Shown here: one piece after another, positions 44,788 to 57,340 of the stretch
How the letters are laid out: each line of letters begins with the position of its first letter
Numbering within the stretch: position 1 is the stretch's first letter
Assembly (NCBI GenBank): GCA_963576735.1
Contig: OY755170.1
Span: 21,126,875 to 21,190,874 of the forward strand
Direction: 5' to 3'
Length of the DNA stretch: 64,000 bases
Origin: Bedellia somnulentella
Lineage: Eukaryota > Arthropoda > Insecta > Lepidoptera > Bedelliidae
Program-made: the position numbers and the translations under genes
The notes under the pieces: generated by a model
What the model saw: only the letters and a program-made list of their open reading frames with translations
Database searches by the model: none
Told to the model about the DNA's origin: nothing

Positions 44788-44845
44788 AATTTGACTGTTT
44801 ACTATTGCAATTATTACTAATTTGACTGTTTACTATTGCAATTAA
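44788..44845 (+). repeat. Direct repeat, two ~27-bp units
   Basis: AATTTGACTGTTTACTATTG occurs twice with a 31-bp period. Confidence 0.75.
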
Positions 44846-46965
44846 CTTGTGATTCCAATTATAGTGTTTTCTTATAGAAAATTATAAAGTTCTAAGCACT
44901 AAGCGCTTGTGAACGCGAATAAGAACTATACGTTCTTCAATTCTTATATTAACATGTTTTCTTTTTAATATTTAGAAGATAAATGATTATATTTTTAAAA
45001 TAATGTGGTGTTTTATTTAGACATGCTGCCAGGACAATAACACATAGAATATCCTGCTGGTTTATTCAACTCTTTCATTCTAACTCGTTAAATAATATTA
45101 TACATATATTGCAGATCTTTTTGAATTTTCCCATATTATCTGACACATTGTTACTCAAATAAAGGAATGTATAAGGGATATCATATCACCACGCGATCAA
45201 ATCCATAACGAGGAGATCCGTCGAAGAACAGGCGTAACTGACATTCTGTAAAGAGTTGCCGTAAAATCTCATCTCATTTAATTTACCGCTAATCCCACAA
45301 ATAAATTAATGATTTTCTCTCGTTGATACCATGAGAATGACGTATTATTGCCGTTCTATCCCAAGAGCAATCGCCGCTGATTCCCGAATTATTGAGAACA
45401 ACATTATCATAAAGTAAGGTTATTGTAGACACTTTTGATGTGTGTATATAATTTTTTTGCTAGATGTAATATGATGATATTTAAATTTATTATTAACGTC
45501 ACTGAACATAAAAATTTATTTGCCGTGTAGTGTTGGCTTAAAATAGCACTACCACGTTTCTACCGATGGTTACGGTATTGGAGTTTCTCGGCATACAAGG
45601 GGACGTATTGAAATCACTATCGAAATATTCTGCAATAATTGGTAAGTTTTTAAATTGGTAAGGTTTAAGTAAATTATGTGTAGGCAAATTATGTTTTTCC
45701 TTTCCAAACTTAGTCATCACAAAGGGAGTTCAATATATTCTCGATATAGGCACGAAAGATTAAGCAAAAATTATATTATTATTTTTCTCTGTAATGCTCT
45801 AAGACCAGAGCACATTTAGTTATCCTAAAAAATACCTTTACCATCCCTTCCACAAAATATTTTTCTTCCTAGCCAGAAAATTATCCTATATTGTTGTTAT
45901 TTAACTTATCTCGGAAAATTTTGGCCGCGATTATTTTTTTTATTTGGGAACAGAAGGTAATTCCTAAGAGATAGGTGTAGGGTGGATGATCGATTTCTTC
46001 GAAGAGCTATGATCTGATTCTCCTGATAAATTCCCATACCTGCGGACCGTAGAACGCTAGGATTGAGATTGTCAGCATAGAAATTCTAGTCTAACGAGCG
46101 TTTAATATTTTTCATTCAACGCGCCTTGTGAACAGGTGCTATACATCTGCGATCAATTTTCCATCTCTTATCACCTTTTATTTATTTATTTGTATCACAC
46201 TACGGATATGAAACATTACATGATATGTAACATGCTTACGGTCTTACATTCTATTAAGAATGTACTTGTGATTTGTCAACATTTTTTAAATTATTGCGTG
46301 TAAACGTCTTCTCTTAATTTTAAAATACACTAGTTATTATGGGGGTACCGAGGGGGGGTCAGGGGAGGACAGCTGCCCCCCCCCCCCCCTGGATATCGTT
46401 TACCTCTCTACTCTCTATTGATATTGATTTTTTTTTTTATTTCGCAGTATTTACATAATTTTGAAAAAAAACATCACTTTCGTCAATTTCCTTAGGTTAA
46501 ATAGCCGACCCAGACTGAGAAACGGGAAAAGGCTAAGAGTAAGAAGTACAATATATTTATATGCATTGCGCAGCATAACTTGTGGGTGTTTAGTGGCGCG
46601 GGGCCTGGCTTAAAAAAATTGATTTGGCCTCCCCTAGCCCAGAAGCTGGGTACGCCCATGCTAGTTAATATTATTATGGAGAATCAAACAAGAAATAAAA
46701 TAACAACTTAGGTAATAGAGTAGAAGTATTAAATGTTTTAATTTTAAAACTTTACTTTTGTATGTTTTGAAATACATTTCTTATTTTTGATCTAAAACTG
46801 TCAAAATGTTAAATCTATTGTTCCAATTATTATACAGGCGTCTCATTTGAATGAACGGATCGTGCTGAGCTCTTAGGCTTTCACAAGTAGGTAAAATGAA
46901 AGTGTTTTTGTTTTTAACAGCTCGAGGTCTGAAATTAGATAAATTTAAATTCAAAGTAGAGGCTA
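44846..46965 (+). other. Intergenic stretch, only repeat scraps
   Basis: Contains a family A head at 45522-45590 (GCCGTGTAGTGTTGGCTTA), a long C run at about 46376-46391, and 'GGGGCCTGGCTTAAAAAAAT' type repeat sequence to 46660. A ~50-bp segment with GAAGAGCTATGATCTGATTC (about 45995-46035) recurs inverted near 48480-48530. No gene seen. Confidence 0.45.
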
Positions 46966-47219
46966 ATACATACATACATACATATACTCACGGCTATAAA
47001 TCCCTTAACGGGGTATCCAGAGCTTTGGAATGAGAAATGCCTCAGCCACTTTTGGAAGTTAATTGGGGAAAAGATGGTAATAATAAATATTTTTGGTGAC
47101 GGGTCTCCAACCACATCGCCTAAAAATCACTTAAAAAGCCCCTATACCCTTAGACGCCTCTTACGATCACCCACGGGTAGAAATGGGGTAGTGTTATTCT
47201 AAGCCGACACTACACGGCA
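46966..47219 (-). repeat. SINE-like family A, full-length
   Basis: ATACATACATACATATACTC tail to GACACTACACGGCAC head. It abuts the LINE remnant directly, suggesting insertion there. Confidence 0.8.
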
Positions 47220-47740
47220 CTAGAGGCTAATGTTCTACGAAGTTGACTGTGCAGTATCTTATGGAGTGCGGTGAGCATGATTCCTGTTCGACGATTTTCT
47301 AGGGTGCTAACTTTGAAATGCAGCTGCCGGCTTAGGTAAAATAATTGTGTATATTTTGGACCATAGCGATAAGTTAGAATCTTGAGAGATCTATCCTGTA
47401 CCCTCTTGATAGCGTCAATATGCACCTGGTAAAATGGGATCCAGATCACAGCGCAATAATCTAGCTTACTACGTATAAAGCTATAATAAAGCAAAATGAG
47501 CTATCGTGAATGAAGCAAATATTTACTGATTCTGGACCAGAAACCTATCATTTTATTGCAAGAGGATATCAGATACTCATAATGTGGTCTAAATGAAAGT
47601 TCCCTGTCAAGTCGGACCCCCAAGTCTTGAACTAGATCCACTTTCTGCAAGCGTTCATCATTTATTCTACATGGGTAGTCGGCATAATCAGATTTGTGGA
47701 AACTTTAATTGCATCCTTGACATTGCGCAGGACGTTAGCG
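47215..47740 (-). pseudogene. Jockey/CR1-like reverse transcriptase C-terminal remnant
   Basis: The minus strand reads INDERLQKVDLVQDLGVRLD, ISSCNKMIGFWSRISKY, a stop, then LILLYYSFIRSKLDYCAVIW and YQVHIDAIKRVQDRSLKIL. These match the conserved tail of insect non-LTR RTs (LGVxxD..L.F..H, SxLxYCsvIW, xIExVQxRFL). At least one in-frame stop shows it is dead. 5' and 3' truncated. Confidence 0.8.
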
Positions 47741-47744
47741 TATG

Positions 47745-48340
47745 ATGCGCCAGTAATGCCACCTCACCTTTTTCATGTACTCAATAAGTTTCCATTCGAA
47801 TCCTAAAACACAGTGGCCATAAGTGTTGCGGCGGATGGGGTGACTTTGAACTTCTTTGGCGAGGCTTCCTTTTTTATGCCAATGCATAGACTTCTGCTTG
47901 GTTTCAGTTCAGGATCATAGTGATAAATCCGCGTTTTAGCACCAGTCCGATCATAAATACTTTGTGGATTAACACCAACGGGCTCCAAAAACTCCAAGCT
48001 ACAAGCAACGGGCACTTGTATCTGAAGCACTATGGGCATTCGCGACACCTCACCCCGACACCCATCTTTCTTGTGCAGACCTTTGACAAATTCAGATGGT
48101 CATGAAGGAGTGTGTGAATAGTAGCCACCGGATAGCTTAGTTATTCCTGCTAATATTTGCATTCTCTCTCACACGGGTATTTTCGAATACAAGTTGCAAT
48201 ACTGTCCCTACCTAGTGTTAATTCAATCGACCACTTCTGAATTGTAGATGATGAAGGTGAAGAGTCTTGGTAAACAGCCATCATTTCTTCGTGAATCAAG
48301 TTTGTTCATTCTTTCATTGTTTTGTGAGAAATTTCAATCG
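47745..48340 (-). pseudogene. Mariner transposase remnant
   Basis: Minus-strand pieces in different frames: QDSSPSSTIQKWSIELTLGR (the N-terminal HTH region), IHTLLHDHLNLSKVC, then RIYHYDPELKPSR and KKEASPKKFKVTPSAATLMA with TVF, matching the mariner WIYHYDPExK...PPKKxKxxxSAxKVMATVFWD block. Multiple frameshifts and stops. No inverted repeats were found at its borders. Unlike the 22895 element, it is not a deletion derivative with intact ends. Confidence 0.75.
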
Positions 48341-48677
48341 TAGTTGCCTTTCCAAAATGACTTTGAATACAATGAGTATCATATAATAATGAGATCATTT
48401 AATTCTTCTAATACCGAAAAATTATTGAACGCTCATAAGACTAGTATTTCTACGCTGACATTCTCATATAGGAATTCATCAGGAGAATCAGATCTTAGCT
48501 CTTCGAAACACTGAAGTCGCGAGAAAAGCTTATTCAGAATTTCATGGACAATTTCCTTAGTAAGATTCATTTTTGTATATGATCCGACAGATTCAAAACA
48601 ATGGTACGACTAAACAATTGTAGAAACTATATTAACTTTGGCCTTGGCAAATAAAAAAAACATCAACGTCGCGTATT

Positions 48678-48922
48678 GCCGTGTAGTGTCGGCTTAGAAT
48701 AGCACTACCCCGTTTCCACCGATGGGTGTACTTAAGAGGCGACTAACGGTATTTTGGGCTTTTAAGGGATTTTTGGGCGATGCGGCTGGAGACCCATCAC
48801 CAACAACCTTTACTTTACCATCCTTTCCCCACTCAATTTTCCAAATGTGGCTGAGGAATTTCTAATTCCTTAGCTCTGGCTACCCCTTCTAGGGATTTAT
48901 AGCCGTGAGTATATGTATGTAT
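48678..48922 (+). repeat. SINE-like family A, full-length
   Basis: GCCGTGTAGTGTCGGCTTAG to GCCGTGAGTATATGTATGTA; one of the best preserved copies. Confidence 0.85.
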
Positions 48923-49917
48923 CAACGTATCGATCTGTCCTGAAATCAAAATAGGTCGTAAATATGCATGACAAATAAAAAGGAACGCCAACTAATAAAG
49001 TATGGTACTTTTCTCTTTTACATATATTTTATCACGTGACCATACAGCAATACCAATGGGGGTTTAAAAGTGGAAGCTAGCCTTACATCATTCTATAGAG
49101 TTAATTATCATAAACGTTGGAAGATTTCCTCCAGGAGACTTACAACAAATACAGACATTTTAACTGGTTGAAACAAATAGTCGCCATGCAGTCAAATTAT
49201 GAACAAAATATTACTATATTTTTATATTCATGCGCATAATACTTTGTCGCATCCGACATCATAATAATGTATCGGGCGAAACATATTCGCCCAAACTTTA
49301 GGACGAACTGACTATTCCCAGTAGTCTTACTGGATAGTCTTACCAGTAGAACTAATGGGTTTTTTTTCCCAATAGTCTTACCAAAAGTAAGACATTGTCT
49401 ATGTCATATTTTTCCCATTAGTCTTACTGAGCATATTGTTTTAAAACATAGGCCTCGTAACTATTAGACATAGACAGGACCTTATTATAAAATTTACTAT
49501 TGTTTTGATTATTTAAACATACAGATTATTGTCATACTAAGTTTACTAATTTATCAATAACAAAATATAATTTTCGGACATGATTTTTATTTAATTATAA
49601 GTATTTCGATAAATGACATTAACGATTTTTTGGAAATTATAAAAAAGGGAGCTAAAAATGTACGTAAATTTAACTTTTCATTGAAGTACTAGGAGCGCAT
49701 TAATTACAAGTTGTTTTGACTTATAAACGCCCTTTAATACGAAAATCTGTTTTTGATTAATCAGCTTGTGGGAACAAGGTGCACCGACGACTTGGTTAGA
49801 ATTGCGGGATGCCGATGGATAAGGGCAGCTCAGAACCGGCCGCAGTGGAGATCTTAGCTTATGTTCACTCGTGGATGTCTATAGGCTGATGAAGATAGAA
49901 TGTTTAAGTTGTTATTT

Positions 49918-50162
49918 GCCGTGTAGTGCCGGCTTAGAATGTCGCTACCCCTTTCTTCCCACGGGTGTCGTAAGAAGCGACTAAGGGTATCGGGGCTTTA
50001 TATTGGATTTTTGGGCGATGCGGTTGGAGACCCATCACTAAAAACCTTTATTTTTACCATATTTTCCCCACTCAACTTCCAAAAGTGGCTGAGGAATTTC
50101 TAATTCCTTAGCTCTGGCTACCCCTTCTAGGGAAATATAGCCGTGAGTATATGTATGTATGT
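49918..50162 (+). repeat. SINE-like family A nested in the TIR transposon
   Basis: GCCGTGTAGTGCCGGCTTAG head to GCCGTGAGTATATGTATGTA tail. It is complete, so it inserted after the host transposon. Confidence 0.85.
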
Positions 50163-50344
50163 TGTTCGTGGGATCTCCAACATATATTTTAGTAAAATAC
50201 CACTAAAGGCTTTTTTTTATTATGCTACCCTGGTACTTTCGATACGAAATATGGCAAAAAATAATCTAATAATGCAGTTATTTTTTCTTTAGAGAACTGC
50301 ATGCTGGAGGAAAATATATAACTACAATAAACCTATTTCCATAT

Positions 50345-50558
50345 ATATCCTCGTAACGCCCGTTGTATCACTAGAGAAACAAAACTCCTGTGATTAATAG
50401 TAACTATTAAAAAAAATAAAGCCATAGGAATAGTTCTTGTTAAAGATATCAATAATTTTAATAATGGGCAGTCAGCACATTTTTTTTTGTTCCATTAGAG
50501 ATACATTGGATAGAACTTACAAGTCATAACAATTTCTATACGGGCGTTACGAGGTTAT
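50345..50558. repeat. Short inverted-repeat element (~210 bp)
   Basis: CCTCGTAACGCCCGT (50349-50363) and ACGGGCGTTACGAGG (50540-50554) are perfect inverted repeats around an AT-rich core. They may be part of the host transposon or a nested MITE. Confidence 0.55.
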
Positions 50559-51738
50559 ATTGCGAAATATTTGGTTTATGGCCGCAAATGCACCGCGATT
50601 AAATATTATGTGACAGGGAATCAGCCAAGAAAAATATTAAATGTTAAATCATGCACTCAGTTAAGGAGGTATTTAATTGCTCTAAGGAGGTATGTCTAGT
50701 AATCTTTTTTGGGCTACATTAAAGTTGGAACATTTAGATGAACCAAAAAGTTTTGATTGGTTAGTAAGACTACTGGGAATTATTTTACCAATACTCTTAC
50801 CAGTAAGCCTATTGGGACAAAAATTCCCAAGAGTTCTACTGGTAAGACTATCGAGTAAGACTACTGGGAATAGGTAATTAATGTCTTAATCAGTTACCTT
50901 ACTTACTTACTTAATCACTAGAACATTGATACCGGAGTAAAAGTGGACATATTTGATAGCAATGAATTAGAACTCCTTACAGACGTTTACTTAGTATTTC
51001 AACCTAATGATGAGATTTTTACCGTGCTTGATGGCGCAGAGATAGCTACTGATATCTAGTGATTAGCACCATATGATTCATATTAAAACTATTCGTAGTT
51101 TTAATTAAATTAATAACTAGGTATGGGATGAGTGGTGACGGCTTGCCTATAAAGAAAACTATATTGGTTTTTGTGAAGAAAGTATATTAGACACAGAATT
51201 GAAGCATTGTTACAGATTAGATAGGAAAACAACATCCATTACGTATTATTTATTATATTCAACACACTTGCTAATAATGTAATATTCTTAACGTAAACTA
51301 GTATAAATTTTTAAAAACCTTTTTTTTTGCAATCAAAATAGAGGTTGTATAGAAAAGAAATCCAAAGAGTTATCAGTTTACTGTTACTATTTCCTTAAAC
51401 ATTTTCTTGCATAAATTATAAACTTGACCTGAATTATTAATATTAATTATCGATTTCATTAGAATCAAATTAAGTATACAATTATATTGGTTTGCAACCT
51501 CTATCCTTGTTTAATTAACGAAATTATGGAAAATAATAAAAAAAATAGTAAAACGCAGGCGCAGGCGCAAGCGCATACCAAAAAGTTGTGATTTTCTTTT
51601 ATAATTTGATAAAAAAAAATTGGCTAACAAGTTTCTCGAATAATAATAAATACATTTTTTTACAAGTGTGTTGAGAAAATTACGTATGACACTAGAGTAA
51701 ATAGTAATACACGGTTCGGTGAAGAAATCACCTCTGCT

Positions 51739-52090
51739 GCAAGGGGCCATCCATAAACTACGTCACACAAATCTCTGAACTCTCAAACCCCTCCCCTTGT
51801 CCTTGTCACCGATTGTCACATTTTAAAAACACCCCATCCCCTTGATTTGACGTCAATTTTTTTAAACTTTGAAAAGTTTTCAAACGAAAACTGTTATTTT
51901 CTCATAGTTTTAAATTATCTTGAATACACGACATAGATCAAATATTTGTAAAATATCAGAAAAATTAAAGATTTTGGATTTTAAATTTCAACATGTGACA
52001 TCCCAAAACTTTTGACTCTACCCCCTCCCCTGCTTCATACTATGCTCCCTCCCCCCGTTAACGTGAGACGTAATATAAAGTTGGCCACTA
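51739..52090. mobile_element. MITE-like repeat with CCATCCATAAACTACGTCAC end
   Basis: The left end GGCCATCCATAAACTACGTC and right end (reverse) GGCCAACTTTATATTACGTC are imperfect inverted repeats. C-rich blocks (CCCCTCCCC, CCCCTCCCCTGC) lie inside each. A similar left end recurs at 58027-58130. Confidence 0.5.
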
Positions 52091-53600
52091 ATGACTAACT
52101 TTTATCATAATGTACTAATCTACGAAGACAGAACTACATTAGAAGATTTTCTAAACAACACATATCCCATATGATCAGAAAGATCATGTGGGTTTCCAAA
52201 TGTACTACTTGAATAATATGTACGAGAAATTAATTTTAAATAACAGCAAAATAATCTGTCTAACAGAATAAAATACATATGATTACAATCACATAATCCT
52301 GATTTAACCCATTACGAACTACATCTTAAAAGAGCTTCCTTTAACCTTTTAGAACAATAGCAAGAATAAAATTTACTTATGTTTAATAAATTGATCAATG
52401 TTTAAGTCAAATCATTCGTACAGAATATAGCAATAACGTTATTATAATTCAGTGCAAACTAAACCAGATGGAGCTCTTACACAGAAGTTTAGGCCAAATT
52501 GTAAAAAAATAAGTAATAGCAGTGTATTTTTTGAAAACATATTAGCTACAGGGGACGGAGTTATTGATTACCTTTATGTTAGTATTCCTAAATCTACGGT
52601 GAAATACTAATTGACTTGGTAAAGGGCTTTAAACATTTTTCTATTTCTAAGTTATCATATATGCCTACATAAAGATAAGTGAAACATTCTGGCACTTGCC
52701 AAACAGATTAGTTTTGTTTTGTTAATTGAAATATATAAAACTAAAACAATGATGTTTAATTTTTCATGAATTACTGCTTTAACTGTTAAGTTCCAAATCA
52801 ATCAGTTCTTGTTAACTTAATATAAAAATTTATGAGTAACTAAGGCTTCATTTAAGTTGTTCAAAATAGATTATGTGAATTTATAAAAAAAATATATAGC
52901 ATGGTAACCAAATACGCCGTAATTTCCACCAATGAAGTAAGAAGAGCCACGATTTTAGGGTATTATTATTAATTTACATTTTTGGCCCAAAAAGACTCGT
53001 TTCCTTATTTTTACTTTCCATATGCACTGAATTATATATTAACAGCAGTCAATTTTTGTTTTATAATGATAATTTTACACTGAAAGTTATATGCAGAAAT
53101 TGATATAATCGAAAAATTAGCAAATTTTGTTGAAATGTAATAATCGCAATCATAATAGCAGTCTTTCTACACCCTGTATAGCCCTAGGCCATTTCCTTAG
53201 AAGTTTCGCATAAGCTTAAATCAGTGATTAAATACATAAAATACTTAATTGCAATTAAATTAATCTTAAACCACTATAATTATATAATTTAAACTTATTT
53301 TTATACACAAAAATGGAACACTACGCACAACACTGACACATAATATTGAAGAATGACTCATGTCGAAAACAAATCGCTACAAATTAACACGAATACTAAC
53401 AACATTAGCGGGTTATATATTATGTTGCATGTAAACACTCAGCGAAATTACAAGATACATATAGAACTGATAAAGAAAGGTTAGTAAATAGCCAATAAAT
53501 GAATTTGAAAGAGAGAAGGTATTAAAATCATGAGCTGACATGACAATCAAAAACATCTAGCACGTGAAAGAAATAGGTTTTTTTTTGTTTAAATCAAATT
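52091..53600 (+). other. AT-rich intergenic stretch, nothing recognised
   Basis: No frames above about 60 codons with coding character. A 'CTACACCCTGTATAGCC' scrap near 53168 resembles a common insect repeat. Confidence 0.5.
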
Positions 53601-53608
53601 CACAAAAG

Positions 53609-53700
53609 TACATACATATACTCACACTTTCAATACTGGATAAGGGTATTCAAAGCTTTAGACTCAAGAAATCAAATTGAATTTTATAGTTACTTGGCGA
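53609..53700 (-). repeat. SINE-like family A, strongly decayed
   Basis: ACATACATATACTCACACTT then 'GGGTATTCAAAGCTTTAGAC'; the order matches the tail end of the family. Confidence 0.4.
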
Positions 53701-53773
53701 AATTGTGAGGATTTAAATCATATTGAGAATTATTGTAATGAGTTTTAAACTACATTGCCAACAATAGTTTGAA

Positions 53774-53810
53774 AGTAAAAGGCGACTAAGGGTATTAGTC
53801 GCCTTTTACT
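53774..53810. repeat. 37-bp perfect hairpin
   Basis: AGTAAAAGGCGACTA, loop AGGGTAT, then TAGTCGCCTTTTACT. The arms match the GGCGACTAAGGGTAT block of family A, so this is probably a snap-back duplication within an old copy. Confidence 0.75.
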
Positions 53811-54689
53811 ATATTTTACAATGAACCAGTATTAAGTATGATTGAGACCTGTATCAAGATAAAGGGCCAGAATAAAGTGTCACGTAAAATTAATATAATA
53901 ATTTGAAAGAAGTGGTAAATTTTATATCAATACAAGTGTGGTCCATCTTTCTTTTGCATTTATAGCCTAACAGTCACTGCCTACCCTCAGTGACATGAAC
54001 TGCATACCCTGACAATAGGGGGCAAGCCTAATGCGGTGATGTACATATGCATTATTACGTGTATAAGTACATCACATCAAAACACATGACATTCCGTCAT
54101 GTGAGTTTTCACACAAAAGGAATCCCCTAACCATGTAAAACAAACAGCCTTGGTAAAATAAACATTTGTATGGTGAACTGAAAGATTCCATGAATTATTC
54201 TTCTGAGGCCGTGACTTTCCCAGTGAACTACCAAGGATGTTTGTTGATGAAAGTAAATGAAAAAAAATGTTGAACTATTAAAACATGAATTTGCATCCCA
54301 TCAAATCCCGCATGTTAAAGCTCTGTTCTGTGGGTTTTTACACGATGTTTTCCCTCACTGTTATCATATAAAGCCCATTTTGTTCTCACTGACGTGACTT
54401 TTCTCACTGAGCTACCAGGGATGTTTAATTATATCAAACCAAATTAAATAATATATACTGAACGATTAACAAAAGTACCAGCTCCCATTAACTCCCGCAT
54501 GTTGAAGACTTAAAAATAATTTACAAATAAGGTCCACAAACCAAACCAGTCCATATGTAACCTGAGAAATACACTATATAAACGAAAATATATTGTTTAA
54601 GTTCTATTGAGTTCTGTGATTACTTGGCGTAAAAAATAAATGCATTAAACAAATTCCAAAGTTATTATCAGATACAGAAATAAAAATGT
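53811..54689 (-). repeat. Intergenic stretch with decayed SINE family B scraps
   Basis: 'GTGGGTTTTTACACGATGTTTTCCCTCAC' type sequence near 54330-54365 and 'CATGTGAGTTTTCACAC' near 54098 resemble the body of family B in reverse. No gene. Confidence 0.35.
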
Positions 54690-54695
54690 TTTATT
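54690..54695 (-). terminator. Candidate SDHAF3 polyadenylation signal
   Basis: AATAAA on the minus strand (TTTATT on plus), about 155 nt past the stop codon of the SDHAF3 gene. Confidence 0.5.
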
Positions 54696-54847
54696 TAAAA
54701 ATGAAAAACAGAGAGAGACAAGAAGATTCATTAAATCATATTTATGTGCTAGGATCCTGGTTTGGAGTTTAGCCTTATTTGTGTGCAAACTCAAAAAGAC
54801 AAGAAATAAAAACTCCTCATCGCAAAACAGCTGGCTGGTTTAAATAT

Positions 54848-55063
54848 TTAAGCTGAAGAATTGGGCGTGTTCCGTTGAGATTGATTGAAACTATCACCCT
54901 CATCTATTTCCTTCATAGCAGCTTTGTGGAGCTCATACAGTTGGGCTATTTGCTCATCGCTCATGTAGTCAAGCATCTTTGGGTCCAAATATTTTCCGAT
55001 CTGGGCATTCTTTTTGGTTTGTTGAGCAGGTTTCATTTGCTTAGCCAAGTTAATGGCATAGTC
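54848..55063 (-). CDS. SDHAF3: SDHAF3 coding exon 2
   Basis: Seventy-one codons plus stop, DYAINLAKQMKPAQQ to RNTPNSSA; acceptor AAATTTTAG. Confidence 0.92.
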   Translation of the reverse strand, partial: DYAINLAKQMKPAQQTKKNAQIGKYLDPKMLDYMSDEQIAQLYELHKAAMKEIDEGDSFNQSQRNTPNSSA

Positions 55064-55406
55064 CTAAAATTTAAAAATTTGTTTTGATTAATAAATTTAA
55101 ATCTAAAAAGCGCTTTTATGGTCAATAACTCAATGCCTTTTATATTTATGTATGCATATTCAACATGGCATAGAGATTTTAATCTTTACCAGGTTATTTT
55201 GCATGATATTCAAGACAGTCAAGACTTACCGCCCATTCGTTCATAAATATTTGTGCTTCATGTTCGTTGCACCCTTTGTGTCGCTTAAACTCGTCACGAG
55301 CATAACTATCTCCTAATACTTGTAATTCATTTGAAAGACCGCGGTGAATGCGTAATACTAATTTATAAAGACGGCGAACCCTCGCCGCATGTTCTCGTGT
55401 TATCAT
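54848..55406 (-). CDS. SDHAF3: Succinate dehydrogenase assembly factor 3 (ACN9/SDHAF3), two exons
   Basis: Exon 1 is 55406-55230 and exon 2 is 55063-54848, both minus strand, with donor GCG|GTAAGT and acceptor TTTTAG|GAC, phase 0. The 130-residue product compares with about 125 in human. It carries the family's LYR-type start VRRLYKLVLRIHR, then LGDSYARDEFKRHKGC, AQIFMNEWADYAINLAKQ and the C-terminal LDYMSDEQIAQLYELHKAA. Family knowledge: a small mitochondrial-matrix LYR-motif chaperone that protects the iron-sulfur subunit SdhB during assembly of complex II. An AG immediately before the start (TTCTAG|G|ATG) suggests a 5' non-coding exon further right, possibly ending at the donor near 56410. 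It is convergent with CalpC and divergent from Eph. Confidence 0.93.
55230..55406 (-). CDS. SDHAF3: SDHAF3 coding exon 1
   Basis: Fifty-nine codons, MITREHAARVRRLYK to IFMNEWA, donor GTAAGT. Confidence 0.92.
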
Positions 55407-55409
55407 CCT

Positions 55410-57340
55410 AGAACAATAATAAACTATGTCATTTACTCCATAAAATCAACAACATAAAAAAAGTTAAAACACATCTATATTAAGATTTTATTAATAGTTA
55501 TCTTATTGTTTGTATTTTCTAACTCTGCTATATGATAATGTTATGTGAAAGCATTTACTTTAGTAACTATTTTCCAATTCTGATAACTATAATTTAATTA
55601 ATTGTAAGATTTTTATTTTAAGGGATGTCTGACTATTTGAGTTAACTTTCTTATTTGAAGTTAGATGTAACCATTGTTTTCAATGTGGCTTCGACTAGTA
55701 TTGTATAAAATGGCCCTTTATTGTAAGACATACCCCAATTGCAACACAGGGTGTAAGTTTAAAATTAAGTGATTGAAATTAAAAAGTGGATTTACCATAA
55801 ATTCCATAATTATATCACAGTTCCTTCTACCACACTATGTCTGATTGAAATAATTCCTAATTGTTTTATTTAACACAATAAAAAAAACTCATAAAAAAAT
55901 TGCGGGCTAATGGCCCATTGTATGCACATATTGTTAGGAGCAACACTTATGAAAACTTTTCTTGAATTAATGTAGATTTAAATATAGTATTCACATTAGT
56001 TGTAAGACCTACATAATATGTAATTCTAAGAAGAATAAGTAACATAGGTGAATTTTGAAAATAAGTTATTTTATTTTTTTTAAATAGAAAATATTCCATT
56101 AAGTTTCAAAAGGAAAATAAAATAACCAAAAATTAATAGTGTAGGTAGTAATTAATGACAGTTAAAACTAAGATCAGAGTTAAGAAATACAAATGAACAT
56201 TATGTGATTAAACAAGCCTACTTGTAGGCAAAAAAAGGAATTAAAGTAATTGTTGAACATTTAACAAGTATAAATCAAGAAAAGTCCCAGAAAGAAGATA
56301 AGAGTATTAGAGGAGAAATTAAGTATTGATTACCTAATATTGTCAAGACAACAAATGCGCAATAAATATCTGTAGAATGTTTGCAAGTATAGTCTAAAAT
56401 TTATATCTTACCTTGTGAATTTGACCTCCCCACTACCATGTTATATTGATACACCTTAACTAGGATTAACACACATCTGCACTGTTTGAGGTGAAATGTA
56501 CCAATGACATGAAATGAAGGGAATAAAATTAAAATGGGGTAGGTAGAATAGAAGGAGGGGATGAATGAGGGATGAGGTATAATAATATATGACGTAAGAG
56601 TGAGAGAGAAACTAGGATGGCAAAATGTATTGAGCTGAACTAGGCATAGGCATGTCACTCATCTATCACTGGTAGCGTGTTATTTTTCATTAGTAAATAA
56701 ATGAATTTCGTTTGCGATAATATGGTTCAAGCAACTATTATACAATTAATAATATTAAAATTCTGAATTTTGACGTTAGAAGTCCACTTTGTAATGATTT
56801 TAAAACCTTCAGATAAACAGGCGGAGAACTTTAAATTGAGGAAGGATATGATTTTCATTACTATTTATTATTGAGGGGTTCTTCTTTACTCTCTGAATAC
56901 CACTAACCAATTCTTCACATCTCAAAATAAACAATTCCTCATTATGTTTTCAAACATGACTAGTCAATTATAAACACTATACACAACTATAAATAACTAT
57001 AACACAACTGTCAGTACACAATGACGCGCACTACATTAAAACGCTGACAGTGCAAGAAGAATCCCATTCCACAGCAGCACGTAACTAGGAAATGTACGTC
57101 ACACTCGTCATCAAGACTTGCCATAGAAATCCTACATCGCAGTTGCGAAGTTTCTAAAATAGTTAGTATATACACAAGTTCCAACTTAATTCAGTTGGAC
57201 CACGGTCCCTAGGCAGACCACCGCCTGGCGGAAAATCTTCTCCTTTCCCCCACAACAACATAGACCAAAAACTAATTTCTATAATTTAAACTTTTCATTT
57301 CATAGTAAATCCTTCAACATCACCTCTACGTTTAAATTAT
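55410..57340 (-). other. SDHAF3 upstream region, no further gene seen
   Basis: A minus-strand donor-like CACAAG|GTAAGA near 56410 could end a 5' non-coding exon. A moderately CpG-containing patch at 57015-57125 (ATGACGCGCACTAC, CAGCAGCACGTAAC) is a possible promoter. Both are tentative. Confidence 0.25.

Larger units (their letters stand above)
49313..50872. mobile_element. 1.56-kb TIR DNA transposon, non-autonomous
   Basis: The ends TA|TTCCCAGTAGTCTTACT and AGTAAGACTACTGGGAA|TA are inverted. The same core (AGTCTTAC or GTAAGACT) recurs several times inside both ends as subterminal repeats (49330-49430 and 50760-50860). Only short frames remain inside. It hosts a family A SINE and a small inverted-repeat element. 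Family not recognised. Confidence 0.75.

Noticed and set aside
56401..56658. Minus-strand 85-codon ORF as a gene
   Set aside because: Low-complexity Phe/Ser/Ile-rich translation of AT-rich sequence; it is only of interest for the donor-like site at its end.
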